A stretch of DNA of 64,000 nt from Nocardia niigatensis NBRC 100131 (GTDB lineage: Bacteria; Actinomycetota; Actinomycetes; Mycobacteriales; Mycobacteriaceae). A model generated the notes under the pieces. That model saw nothing but the letters and a program-made list of their open reading frames with translations, had not been told where the DNA came from and searched no databases. The stretch lies in the NCBI RefSeq assembly GCF_000308655.1, contig NZ_BAGC01000053.1, positions 1-64,000 on the forward strand. Direction: 5' to 3'. Position 1 is the stretch's first letter. Each line of letters opens with the position of its first letter. Made by a program: the position numbers and the translations under genes. Below, one piece after another: positions 53,464 through 62,374 of the stretch.

Positions 53464-55827
53464 CTATCGGCTCCAGCGCCAGTCGGCGATCTCGGGCGGG
53501 TCCACGCCGAAGCGGCGGGCGTAGGCGTCGGCGGCTGCGCGGCGCTCGGTGAGCTGCTCGGTGAGCGGCGCGAGCTGGTCGGACAGGCGCGGCACCTCGG
53601 CGAGCGCGGCGGCCGCCAGGGTGAAACGGTCGATGCCGTTCATCGCGCACATGCTGAAAGGCGTTGTGGTGGTGCCGTTGTCGGTGAATCCGTGGACGTG
53701 CATCACGTCGTGGCCGGGGCGTCGGTAAGCGATGCGGTGGATGAGCCAGGGATAGCCGTGGAAGGCGAAGATCACCGGCGCGTCGGTGAAGACGGAGCGG
53801 TATCCCTCGTCCGAGATTCCGTGCGGGTGACGATCGGGCGGGAACAGGCGGGCCAGGTCCACCACGTTGACGAAGCGGATCGCCAAGTCCGGCACCAACT
53901 CTCGCAGCAGCGCCGCGGCGGCCAGGGCCTCCTGGGTGGGGACGTCACCGGCACAGGCCAGCACGACCTCGGCAGGACGATCGGAGTCCGAACTCGCCCA
54001 GTGCCAGACGCCCATCCCCTCGGCGCAGTGCACCCGCGCCGCCTCGTCGTCGAGGTATTGCAGGGCGGGCTGTTTTCCTGCGACCACGACATTCACCCGG
54101 CCACGGCTGCGCAGGCAGTGGTCGAACACGTGCAGCAGGCAGTTGGCGTCCGGCGGCAGGTACACCCGGCTGACCTCGGGCCGCTTGCTCAGCACATGGT
54201 CGATGAATCCGGGATCCTGATGGGACGCGCCGTTGTGATCCTGCCGCCACACGTGCGAGGTGATCAGATAGTTCAGGCTGGGAATCGGTTCACGCCAAGA
54301 GAACTCCGCCGCCATGTGCAGCCATTTGGCGTGCTGCACCACCATCGAGTCGATGATGTGCGCGAAGGCCTCGTAGGTCGAGAACACGCCATGCCTGCCG
54401 GTCAGCAGATAGCCCTCCAGCCAGCCCTGGCACAGATGCTCCGACAGCACCTCGAAGACGCGACCGTCCGGGGACAGCCGGTCATCGTCCGCGATCCGGC
54501 GGCTGCGCCAGCGCCGGCCGGTGACCTCGAGGACGGCATCCAGGCGGTTGGAGGTGTGCTCGTCCGGCGAGAAGAACAGCAGGTTGCGGGGGTTCTCGAC
54601 CAGCGCGTCGCGCAGATACTCGCCGAGCACCCGCGTCGCTTCCGCCGATTCGGCTCCGGGCGCGGCGATTTCGAGTGCGTAGTCGGTGGGGCACGGCAGC
54701 CTCAGGTCGAGGCTGTCGTGACCGTGCGCGGCACGATTGGCGCTCATCCGCAGGTACTCCGGATGCAGGCGTGCGATCCGGTCGACGGGGCGGCCTTCGT
54801 CGTCGAAGAGTTCCTCGGGACGATAGGACCGTAACCAATCCTCCAGTTGCGCAAGGTGTTCCGGATTCTCACGGACGCCGGTCAGCGGCACCTGATGCGA
54901 CCGGAAGGTGCCCTCGACGCGTACCCCGTCGACGATCATCGGACCGGTCCACCCCTTCGGGGTCGACAGCACGATCATCGGACGGCAGGGGTCGCGCGGC
55001 CCCAGTCCGTGCTCGCCGAATTCGCGGATCTCGCGGATCCGTTCCATCGCCTCGTCGAGCACGGTCGCGTACCGTTCGTGGACCTCGGCGGGATCGTCCC
55101 CGTCGACGTACATCGGCTCCCAGCCCTGCGCGCTGAGCATGTCGTCCAGTTCACGGCGCGACATGCGCCCCAACAGTGTCGGACTCGCGATCTTGTAGCC
55201 GTTGAGGTGCAGGATCGGCAGCACGGTACCGTCGGTGACCCGGTCGAGGAACAGCGAGCTGTGCCAGCTGGTGGCCAGCGCCCCGGTCTCGGCCTCGCCG
55301 TCACCGATCATGCAGGCCACCACCAGATTCGGATTGTCCAGCGCCGCTCCGGTCGCATGCGCGAGCGAATAGCCCAGTTCACCGCCCTCGTGGATGGAAC
55401 CCGGCAGATGCGGTGAGGCATGGCTGGGAACACCGCCCGGAAAGGAGAACTGCCGGAACAGTTCCCGCATCCCGGACAGATTCTGCCCGACCTCCGGATG
55501 CCGTAGCGAATAGGTGCCCTCCAGCCAGGTCGCCGCGGTGAGCGCCGCGGCACCGTGGCCGGGACCCAGCACGAACAGCATCTCCTGACCGGTGCGCATG
55601 ATCACTCGATTGAGGTGGGCATAGGTCAGGGTCACCCCGGGCACGGTTCCCCAGTGCCCGATCAGCCGCTGCTTGATGTGCTCCGGCCGCAGCTTCTCGG
55701 CGAGCAGCGGATTGTCCATCAGATATATCTGACCGGCGGCCAGGTAGTTGGCGGCCCGCCACCACGCGTCCAGATCGATCAGATCGTCCCGGATTCCGGT
55801 TCCGGAGCCGGGCATCGTGATCGTCAT
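53464..55827 (-). CDS. xfp: Xylulose-5-phosphate/fructose-6-phosphate phosphoketolase
   Basis: A 787-residue thiamine-diphosphate enzyme splitting xylulose-5-phosphate (and often fructose-6-phosphate) with phosphate to acetyl-phosphate. WWRAANYLAAGQIYL, GHWGTVPG, GPGHGAAA, SFPGGVPSH, GGELGYSLAHATGAA and GDGEAETG are all present. Length is normal. ATG 55827 overlaps the stop of the USP gene (ATGA), so it is co-translated with a stress protein. No acetate kinase or phosphotransacetylase gene lies in the window to use the acetyl-phosphate. Confidence 0.93.
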   Translation of the reverse strand: MTITMPGSGTGIRDDLIDLDAWWRAANYLAAGQIYLMDNPLLAEKLRPEHIKQRLIGHWGTVPGVTLTYAHLNRVIMRTGQEMLFVLGPGHGAAALTAATWLEGTYSLRHPEVGQNLSGMRELFRQFSFPGGVPSHASPHLPGSIHEGGELGYSLAHATGAALDNPNLVVACMIGDGEAETGALATSWHSSLFLDRVTDGTVLPILHLNGYKIASPTLLGRMSRRELDDMLSAQGWEPMYVDGDDPAEVHERYATVLDEAMERIREIREFGEHGLGPRDPCRPMIVLSTPKGWTGPMIVDGVRVEGTFRSHQVPLTGVRENPEHLAQLEDWLRSYRPEELFDDEGRPVDRIARLHPEYLRMSANRAAHGHDSLDLRLPCPTDYALEIAAPGAESAEATRVLGEYLRDALVENPRNLLFFSPDEHTSNRLDAVLEVTGRRWRSRRIADDDRLSPDGRVFEVLSEHLCQGWLEGYLLTGRHGVFSTYEAFAHIIDSMVVQHAKWLHMAAEFSWREPIPSLNYLITSHVWRQDHNGASHQDPGFIDHVLSKRPEVSRVYLPPDANCLLHVFDHCLRSRGRVNVVVAGKQPALQYLDDEAARVHCAEGMGVWHWASSDSDRPAEVVLACAGDVPTQEALAAAALLRELVPDLAIRFVNVVDLARLFPPDRHPHGISDEGYRSVFTDAPVIFAFHGYPWLIHRIAYRRPGHDVMHVHGFTDNGTTTTPFSMCAMNGIDRFTLAAAALAEVPRLSDQLAPLTEQLTERRAAADAYARRFGVDPPEIADWRWSR

Positions 55828-56762
55828 CGCTTGGTCTCCTTGTCATCGAGGTGCACGACCATCACCGGGCAGTGCGCGTGCTGGACCAGGGAGTGCGCGG
55901 TCGACCCGAGCAGCATGCCCATGAATCCGCCGCGGCCGCGGTTGCCGACCACGACCAGCTGCGCGATCTTCGACAGCTCGCGCAGCCGGGCGGCGGGCCC
56001 GGCGGCGAACACCTCGCGGGTCACCTCGACGTCCGGATACTTCTCCTGCCAGCCCGCCAGGCGCTCGGCGAGGACGGCCTCCTCGACGCCTTCCAGCTCC
56101 GCGGTCACCACGGGAATCACCTCTCCGGCGAATTGCCCTGTGTCCCAATCACTCCAGGCGTGGACGGCGACCAACCCGACCCCCCGCTCGGCGGCTTCGG
56201 CGAAGGCCGCGCCGATCGCGGCCTCGCTGACGCGGCTGCCGTCGACGCCGACCACGACCGGGCCCGAGCCGCGAACCGCGTTGGCCGCTTCGGGATCCGG
56301 CCGCACCACGACAACCGCGCCGCGGGCGTGACTGGTCACCGAGAACAAGGTGGATCCCAGATGCGAGAGCGTCCCGGCCGTCCCGGTCGCCCCGATCACC
56401 ACCGCGAAGGCGGACTCGCTGAGATCGATCAGCACCTGGGCCGGATTGTCGGTCGACACCGCGGACGAGACCGTCAGTTCCGGCTCGTATCCCTTCGCCG
56501 CCAGCTCGGCCCGGGCGATCGCGGCCGCACCGGCGGCTTTGACGGCGTCGACCAGCGACGGAGTCGCCACCGCGTAGGGTCCGACGCCACCACTGATCGC
56601 CACCAGATCCAATCCGTGGACGATGTGCAGCCGCCGCTGCCGCTGGGCGGCGTAATTCGCGGCCCAGTGCACCGCGCGCACCGCCCCTTCCGAATTGTCC
56701 ACTCCGACGACGACCGGCGCCGAGGCCAGCCGATGCGGTTCGTCGAATTCCTGGTGTGTCAT
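55824..56762 (-). CDS. Universal stress protein, tandem USP domains (4 of 4)
   Basis: A 312-residue double USP. The first half lacks the usual Gly motif (VIGATGTAGTLSHLGSTLFS, a degenerate form), and the second is complete (VVGNRGRGGFMGMLLGSTA). It is more diverged from the two close paralogues at 27483 and 39481. CGGAGGTCACG fixes ATG 56762. It is the first gene of a USP-xfp transcript with a strong DosR-box-like site 107 bases upstream. Confidence 0.88.
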   Translation of the reverse strand: MTHQEFDEPHRLASAPVVVGVDNSEGAVRAVHWAANYAAQRQRRLHIVHGLDLVAISGGVGPYAVATPSLVDAVKAAGAAAIARAELAAKGYEPELTVSSAVSTDNPAQVLIDLSESAFAVVIGATGTAGTLSHLGSTLFSVTSHARGAVVVVRPDPEAANAVRGSGPVVVGVDGSRVSEAAIGAAFAEAAERGVGLVAVHAWSDWDTGQFAGEVIPVVTAELEGVEEAVLAERLAGWQEKYPDVEVTREVFAAGPAARLRELSKIAQLVVVGNRGRGGFMGMLLGSTAHSLVQHAHCPVMVVHLDDKETKR

Positions 56763-56868
56763 CGTGACCTCCGAGGTGAGGTGAAGTCGTCGGCGCCCGG
56801 GAAGGGCTCGTACTCTCACGGTAGGAATCGGAGCTGACCGCCCTCTGCGGGCGATCGTCCTTGGTGTA

Positions 56869-56882
56869 AGGACCAAAGACCT
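56869..56882. promoter_or_regulatory. DosR-box-like site 12 (USP-xfp promoter)
   Basis: AGGACCAAAGACCT; its reverse complement shares the 13-mer AGGTCTTTGGTCC with 63041-63053, upstream of the second P-type ATPase. It lies in the gap between the USP and the small membrane protein gene. Confidence 0.65.
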
Positions 56883-56942
56883 CTGCGTGGCGACCCGGTG
56901 GCGATGCGGGGCTTCGGCGCCGCCCTTGGTCCCACCGCTATC

Positions 56943-56956
56943 GGGAACATCGGCCC
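56943..56956. promoter_or_regulatory. DosR-box-like site 13 (small membrane protein promoter)
   Basis: GGGAACATCGGCCC, two mismatches from GGGAC-N4-GTCCC, 37 bases before the start at 56993. Confidence 0.45.
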
Positions 56957-56992
56957 TGGGGTCACGCGGGAAACCCGGCAAAGCTTGCTCCC

Positions 56993-57202
56993 ATGAATCC
57001 TCCCGCCGCAACACCGCATGCCGTCGCGACCGTGGCCCTGGTCCTCGGCGCGGCAATGGTGGTCGCGGTCCCCGCCGCCGCCGAATACGTCTTGCTCTGG
57101 GCCCGGCTGTACGGCGCGGTGCTGGTCTATCTGGCGCTCGTCGAGTATCTGGCGGTCGCGATCGGGCTTCTCCGGTGGGGCGTCACCCAGCTGCGGGCGT
57201 GA
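56993..57202 (+). CDS. Small two-helix membrane protein
   Basis: A 69-residue hydrophobic protein with two membrane helices (AVATVALVLGAAMVVAVPAAAEYVLLW and LYGAVLVYLALVEYLAVAIGLL). No family recognised. No strong ribosome-binding site. Its last 20 bases overlap the end of the convergent GH65-type gene. It could be a stress-induced small membrane protein, given the site 37 bases upstream. Confidence 0.6.
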   Translation: MNPPAATPHAVATVALVLGAAMVVAVPAAAEYVLLWARLYGAVLVYLALVEYLAVAIGLLRWGVTQLRA

Positions 57203-60200
57203 GCGTGTCAGCATCGGATACCTTGCGGCCCAAGCTTATTCGGACCGTCGCTCCCGCCGGCAGGAATTCGGTGAACCCGCCGCAATGGATCTCGACCGGG
57301 TCGGCCGCGCCCGGATCGGCGGCGACCTCCAGTTCGGAGGCGCTGACCCTGATCGCGAGCCGATGCCCGCGGTAGACGATCGGGAAGCGCAGTTCCCCCA
57401 GCCCGCCGGGCCAGCACGGGTTGAAGATCAGTCGATCGGACCGGATCTCCATGCCGGTGAAGCAGCGCTGCACCAGGTCGATGGTTCCCGCCATGGCGCC
57501 GAGATGGATGCCCTCCTGCGTCGTCCCGCCCTGGATATCGGCGATATCGGAGTCCAGCACCCGATCGAAGAACTCCATGGCGCGCCCGCGATGTGCGCGG
57601 GCCAGCACCCAGGCGTGGACCAGCGCGCTCAGCGTCGAACCGTGCGAGGTGCGGGAGAGGTAGTAGTCGATCGTCCGCGGAATCATCTCGCCGGGTAGCT
57701 CATAGCCGAGATACTCGAACACCTCCCGCAATTCGTCAGCCGACAGCAGGTAGAACAGCATCAGGACATCGGCCTGTTTGCCGGCCCGGTAGCGGTTGAC
57801 GTCGTCGCCCTCGGCTTCGAGGATGCGATCCAGCCGCTGGATCTCGCCGTAACGCTGACGGTAGCCGTCCCAATCGAGTTCGGCCAGTTGGTCGTAACCG
57901 TCGAACTGGCTGATCACCCCGTCGTGGAAGGGCACGTGCATCCGCCGCCCGACATGCTCCCACCGCGCCAGTTCCACCGGTGAGACCCGCAGCGACTCGA
58001 GCAGTTCCGCCCGCGCCCGGGGGGTCAGCCGGTCCAGCGCGTCGCGCGCCCGCAACAGCGTCCACACCGCCATCACATTGGTGTAGGCGTTGTCGTCCAC
58101 ACCGCTCCCGGGGTCGCTGGGCGAACCGGTGTGGAACTCGTCGGGCCCGATGACCCCGCGCAGATGATATCGGTCGTGGCGAGGGTCGTAGTCGGCCAGG
58201 CTCGCCCAGAAGCGAGCGATCTCCACCATGAGTTCCGCGCCGTAGTCGGTGAGGAATTCGAGATCACCGGTCGCCTGATAGTACTGCCAGACGTTGTAGG
58301 CGATGGCGCTGCCGATGTGGTGGGCGCGCGGGCTCGGATCGGGATTCCAATGTCCCGACAGCGGATTCAGATGCATGCGCTGGCTTTCCTCCCGCCCGTC
58401 GGAGGCGGATTGCCACGGGAACATCGCACCGGACAGCCCGACGGCCGCCGCCGCGCGACGCGCCTCCGGCAACCGCCGGTACCGGTACCGCTGCAGACCG
58501 CGCGCGAGACGCGGGAAGCGGGGGTTCAGAACCGGATACACGAACAGCTCGTCCCAGAAGACATGCCCCCGATAGGCTTCACCGTGCAGACCGCGAGCCG
58601 GTACCCCGACGTCCAGATCCGCGGTGTGCGGCGAGAGCGTCTGCACCAGGTGCAGCAGGTGCAGCCGGAGCACCCGGGTCGCGTGCGTGCCGCCGTCCAG
58701 ATCGATACGGAGCCGATCCCAGAGGTGTTCCCATGCGGCCGTGTGCGATTCGAGCAGCTCCGCGAATCGGCCAGCGCTGCGCAACGAGCGGATGGCCTCG
58801 TCATCCGGGGCCGAGACCGCGTGGTCGCGCCCGGTGACCACGGCCGCGATCTTCTCCAGCACGACCGTGTCGCCCTCGGCCATCACGACCCCGTGGTCGT
58901 GCCCGATCGACTCGGCGGTCTCGACGAGTTCGGTGGCGGGACACAGCTTCACGCCGTCCCGGTGCAGCGTGCCGCGCGTCGCGGTCGCGACCGGAACCCC
59001 GGATTGCCCGGTGCGCACCGTCAGCAGCACCGACTCCGGTGACAGCTCGCGCGTCGAGACCTCCACGAGGTGCCGACCCGACAGATCCTGGTAGCGCGCC
59101 ACCAGGCTGTTGGTCACCGCGCCGTCCACCTTGGAGCGGAAAACCACGGTGCCCGACCAGTTCTCGGCGGTCACGGCGGTCTCGAGCGCGCACAGGTGCG
59201 GCGCGTGCATGGCCGCGAACCGCCGCTGCCGCACCGCGGTGATGCGGCCGGTACCGTCCCGGAAGCGGAAGTGCCGCAGCAGGACGGCCCGGCGCAGATC
59301 GAATTCCTGGCGGTAGGACAGCAATTCGACAGTGTCGATGTCGAGCCAGTCGCCGTCGCCGACCCGGAAGGTGACCGGCAGCCAGTTCGGCAGGTTCACC
59401 AGGCTCTCGTTGTCGATTGTGCGCCCCGCGATCTGATCGAAGAGCCGGTTGTAGATCCCCGCGACATAGGTACCGGGGTAGTGATGCTCCCCCACGGCGC
59501 ACTCGGGCGCGGACCCACGGGTGGCGAGATACCCGTTGCCGACGGTGCACAGTGCCTCGCGCAACCGCTCGTGCGTCGGATCGTATCCGTCGAACGCGAA
59601 CACCCACGAATCCGACAAGGCTCCGGCGGATTCGGCGGCCAGCAGGGTGGCCAGTTCGTCGAGGAACGACCGGACGCCCTCCGGTCCGGGCAGCGCGCAC
59701 TGGGCGGCGGTCCGGCGGTCGCCGTTCTCGTCGTGCCGGACCACGATCGGAAGGCCTTCCGCCTCGATGGCGTCGAAGGCGTCCTCGTCGGTGAGGTCGT
59801 CGCCGATATAGATCGGCAGGGTGGGTGTGACGAGGTGGCCCAGGATCCACCCGAGCGCGGTGCCCTTGTCCCAGTCCATGTCCGGCCGCAGTTCGATCAC
59901 CTTGCGCCCGCCCGTCACCCGCAGGCCGCGCAGGCGTGCCTGCGCGTGCACTGCCGCCGTCACCGCGCCGACCTGGTCCGGGACGACCCGCCGATAGTGC
60001 ACTGCGACCGCGAACCGCTTGTGCTCCACCAGGATTCCCTCGATCGCGCTCAGCGACCGGGCCAGGTCGTCGGCGGCAGCGGCAAGTGCGAGCTCCGCGC
60101 CCGGAGCGGCCTCGTGCACGTACGTCGTGCCGTCCGGGGCCTGCAATTCGAAACCGTGGCAGCCGGCGTACCAGAGACCGTCGACGCCCACCCGATCGCG

Positions 60201-61175
60201 CAGATCCGCCAGCTCGCGCCCGCTGACGATGGCGACGGGGCACTGCGCGGCCAGCCGCGCCAGGACCGCGGCCCCGCCCTCCACCAGAGTCGCCGTGGCC
60301 GGATCGGGGACGATCGCCGACAGCGTGCCGTCGAAGTCGAGGAGGACGGACGCCTTCTCGACGTCGAGCAGGTCACCGAGCCGCCCCGCGACCGCGTCCG
60401 GCACCTCCGACATCCGCCGGAAGCCGTTGCGCAGCCGCACCCGATCGAGATCGGCCACGACCACGTCGGCCCCGCGTTCCGCCAGCCGGTCACCGTGCCC
60501 GCCCCGGTCGACCCCGATCACCAGACCGAATCCCCCGGCCCGGCCCGCGGCGACACCGGCCTCCGCGTCCTCGACCACGACAGTCCGTTCCGGCTCCGCG
60601 CCCAGTCGGCGCGCGGCCTCGAGCAGCATCGCCGGGTCGGGCTTACCCGCCAGCCCGAGCTCCGCCGCCACGATGCCGTCCACCCGCACCGTGAACAGGT
60701 CCCCGATGCCCGCGGCACTCAGCACGTCGGCGCAGTTACGGCTGGCGGAGAACACCGCGACGCCGATTCCGGCCGTCTGCAGGCGCCGCACCAGGGCCAC
60801 GGTGGAGTCGAATGCCGGGACGCCGTCGCGGGCGAGCCGCTCGAGGAACAGCCGGTCCTTGTGATTGCCGAGCGCGCACACCGTCCCCGCGTCCTCACTG
60901 TCGGCGGGATCGCCTGCGGGCAATGAGATACCGCGTGCGGCGAGGAAATCGGCCACACCCCGATAGCGCGGCTCGCCATCCACCCAGCGCTGGTAGTCCT
61001 CATCGGTGAAGGGCGACAGGTTCTCGCCCGGCGCCGGCGCACGGTGCGCGAGGAACTCGTCGAACATCTCTTTCCAGGCCGCCGCGTGGACGCGAGCGCT
61101 GTCGGTCACCACGCCGTCCATATCGAAGATCACCGCGTCGTGGCGCCGCGCATCGATCAGGGGCGCGGGCTGCAT
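57183..61175 (-). CDS. otsB1: HAD phosphomutase-like, trehalose-6-phosphate phosphatase and GH65 fusion (Rv2006-like)
   Basis: A 1330-residue three-domain protein. Domain 1 (about 10-265) is a beta-phosphoglucomutase-like HAD with FDMDGVVTDSA (17-27) and KPDPAMLLEAA. Domain 2 (about 270-505) is a trehalose-phosphatase HAD with LLDFDGTLSAI (about 275) and GDDLTDEDAFDAI. Domain 3 (about 520-1330) is a glycoside-hydrolase-65 domain with GVIGPDEFHTG holding the catalytic Glu near 1012. M. tuberculosis Rv2006 (1327 residues, annotated otsB1, DosR regulon) has the same make-up. Together the parts could take trehalose or trehalose-6-phosphate to glucose and glucose phosphates; whether GH65 is a hydrolase or phosphorylase is unknown. 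ATG 61175; a GTG at 61187 is possible. Confidence 0.88.
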   Translation of the reverse strand: MQPAPLIDARRHDAVIFDMDGVVTDSARVHAAAWKEMFDEFLAHRAPAPGENLSPFTDEDYQRWVDGEPRYRGVADFLAARGISLPAGDPADSEDAGTVCALGNHKDRLFLERLARDGVPAFDSTVALVRRLQTAGIGVAVFSASRNCADVLSAAGIGDLFTVRVDGIVAAELGLAGKPDPAMLLEAARRLGAEPERTVVVEDAEAGVAAGRAGGFGLVIGVDRGGHGDRLAERGADVVVADLDRVRLRNGFRRMSEVPDAVAGRLGDLLDVEKASVLLDFDGTLSAIVPDPATATLVEGGAAVLARLAAQCPVAIVSGRELADLRDRVGVDGLWYAGCHGFELQAPDGTTYVHEAAPGAELALAAAADDLARSLSAIEGILVEHKRFAVAVHYRRVVPDQVGAVTAAVHAQARLRGLRVTGGRKVIELRPDMDWDKGTALGWILGHLVTPTLPIYIGDDLTDEDAFDAIEAEGLPIVVRHDENGDRRTAAQCALPGPEGVRSFLDELATLLAAESAGALSDSWVFAFDGYDPTHERLREALCTVGNGYLATRGSAPECAVGEHHYPGTYVAGIYNRLFDQIAGRTIDNESLVNLPNWLPVTFRVGDGDWLDIDTVELLSYRQEFDLRRAVLLRHFRFRDGTGRITAVRQRRFAAMHAPHLCALETAVTAENWSGTVVFRSKVDGAVTNSLVARYQDLSGRHLVEVSTRELSPESVLLTVRTGQSGVPVATATRGTLHRDGVKLCPATELVETAESIGHDHGVVMAEGDTVVLEKIAAVVTGRDHAVSAPDDEAIRSLRSAGRFAELLESHTAAWEHLWDRLRIDLDGGTHATRVLRLHLLHLVQTLSPHTADLDVGVPARGLHGEAYRGHVFWDELFVYPVLNPRFPRLARGLQRYRYRRLPEARRAAAAVGLSGAMFPWQSASDGREESQRMHLNPLSGHWNPDPSPRAHHIGSAIAYNVWQYYQATGDLEFLTDYGAELMVEIARFWASLADYDPRHDRYHLRGVIGPDEFHTGSPSDPGSGVDDNAYTNVMAVWTLLRARDALDRLTPRARAELLESLRVSPVELARWEHVGRRMHVPFHDGVISQFDGYDQLAELDWDGYRQRYGEIQRLDRILEAEGDDVNRYRAGKQADVLMLFYLLSADELREVFEYLGYELPGEMIPRTIDYYLSRTSHGSTLSALVHAWVLARAHRGRAMEFFDRVLDSDIADIQGGTTQEGIHLGAMAGTIDLVQRCFTGMEIRSDRLIFNPCWPGGLGELRFPIVYRGHRLAIRVSASELEVAADPGAADPVEIHCGGFTEFLPAGATVRISLGRKVSDADTLTPAAG

Positions 61176-61216
61176 GTTGTCGTCCACGGTTTCAGCCTGC
61201 GTCCGCCAGGGCGCCG

Positions 61217-61230
61217 GGGCCAAGGGTCCT
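61217..61230. promoter_or_regulatory. DosR-box-like site 14
   Basis: GGGCCAAGGGTCCT, two mismatches from GGGAC-N4-GTCCC, 42 bases upstream of the Rv2006-like gene. It is followed by CTGTAGC-like sequence that recurs after site 15. Confidence 0.55.
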
Positions 61231-61244
61231 GTAGCACAGCAACG

Positions 61245-61258
61245 AGGACCAACGGCCC
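61245..61258. promoter_or_regulatory. DosR-box-like site 15
   Basis: AGGACCAACGGCCC lies 28 bases centre to centre from site 14 and 37 bases upstream of the Acg gene at 61295. The two sites serve a divergent promoter pair; each is followed by CCTGTAGC. Confidence 0.55.
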
Positions 61259-61294
61259 CTGTAGCGGGCCCGCACCACGTCCTAGCGTGAATCC

Positions 61295-62287
61295 ATGAGC
61301 CCACTACCCAGCGGCGAAACGATCGAGCAGGCTGTCCGGCTGGCCGGTCGCGCGCCCTCCCTGCACAACAGCCAGCCCTGGCACTGGGTCTTCGACGGCC
61401 GGACCCTGAACCTGTTCTCGGTGCGATCCCGCATGCTCCCCGCCACCGACCACTCGGGCCGGCAGATGCTGATCAGTTGTGGTATCGCACTGGGACATCT
61501 ACGCGCCGTGCTCGCCGGCGTCGGGTGGCAGACGAAGGTCACCTACTTCCCGAATCCCACGCGCCACGATCAGTTGGCGGAAGTGACATTCGAACCGGCC
61601 CGGATCGTCACCGATGCCGACCGGGAACGAGCCGCCGCCATCGCGACGCGCTACACCGATCGGCTCCCCTTCGCGGCACCGGCGGGCTGGCGCGAATTCG
61701 AGCCCGTACTCCCGGTCATCGTCGACCCCTACGACGCCGTGATCACCGTGCTGCCGCCCGAGGCGCACACCGAACTCGCCCGCGCGTCGCGGCTCACCGC
61801 AGCGGTACGCCGCTACGATTCCGACTATCAGGCTGAATTGCATTGGTGGGCAGGACATTCGCTCCCGATGGAAGGCGTTCCGCCGTCGGCCCGGGTGTCC
61901 GCTGAGGAGCGCGAGCGAGTCGATCTGAGCCGGGTACTCCCGGCCACCGGCGACGAGCCGCGGCGGACCGAGATCGAGGAGGACCGATCCGTGGTGCTCG
62001 TCGTGTCCAGCGGCGGCAGCTTCACGGATCTGCTGCGGTGCGGTGAGGCGCTGTCCACCATCCTGCTCGAATGCACGGTCGCGGGCTACGCGACATGTCC
62101 GATCACCCACGTCACCGAGGTACCGCAGAGCCGCGCCGTCATCCGGGAGCTCACCGGTCGCACCGAGCAGCCCCAGGTCCTGGTCAGGGTCGGCACGGTA
62201 CCGGCCTCCGACCGGAAGCCGACGCAGACTCCGAGGCTGCCCCTCGAAAAGATTCTGGATATCAGCAAGGCCGTAACCACCCAGTGA
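61295..62287 (+). CDS. Acg-family nitroreductase-like flavoprotein (3 of 3)
   Basis: A 330-residue Acg-type protein with GRAPSLHNSQPWHWVFDG, GRQMLISCGIALGHLRAVL, WWAGHSLPMEGVP and LLECTVAGYATCPITHVTEVP. It is more diverged than the other two copies. It lies 87 bases upstream of devR on the same strand, as Rv3131-type genes lie near tgs1 and devR in M. tuberculosis, and may share its transcript. Confidence 0.87.
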   Translation: MSPLPSGETIEQAVRLAGRAPSLHNSQPWHWVFDGRTLNLFSVRSRMLPATDHSGRQMLISCGIALGHLRAVLAGVGWQTKVTYFPNPTRHDQLAEVTFEPARIVTDADRERAAAIATRYTDRLPFAAPAGWREFEPVLPVIVDPYDAVITVLPPEAHTELARASRLTAAVRRYDSDYQAELHWWAGHSLPMEGVPPSARVSAEERERVDLSRVLPATGDEPRRTEIEEDRSVVLVVSSGGSFTDLLRCGEALSTILLECTVAGYATCPITHVTEVPQSRAVIRELTGRTEQPQVLVRVGTVPASDRKPTQTPRLPLEKILDISKAVTTQ

Positions 62288-62374
62288 TCGAACGCCTTTC
62301 GGCCGTCCCCGATAATGCGCGGTGCGAGCTATGTTTGACCACGTAGTCCCAGAAGACAGGACAGGACAGGCCAC

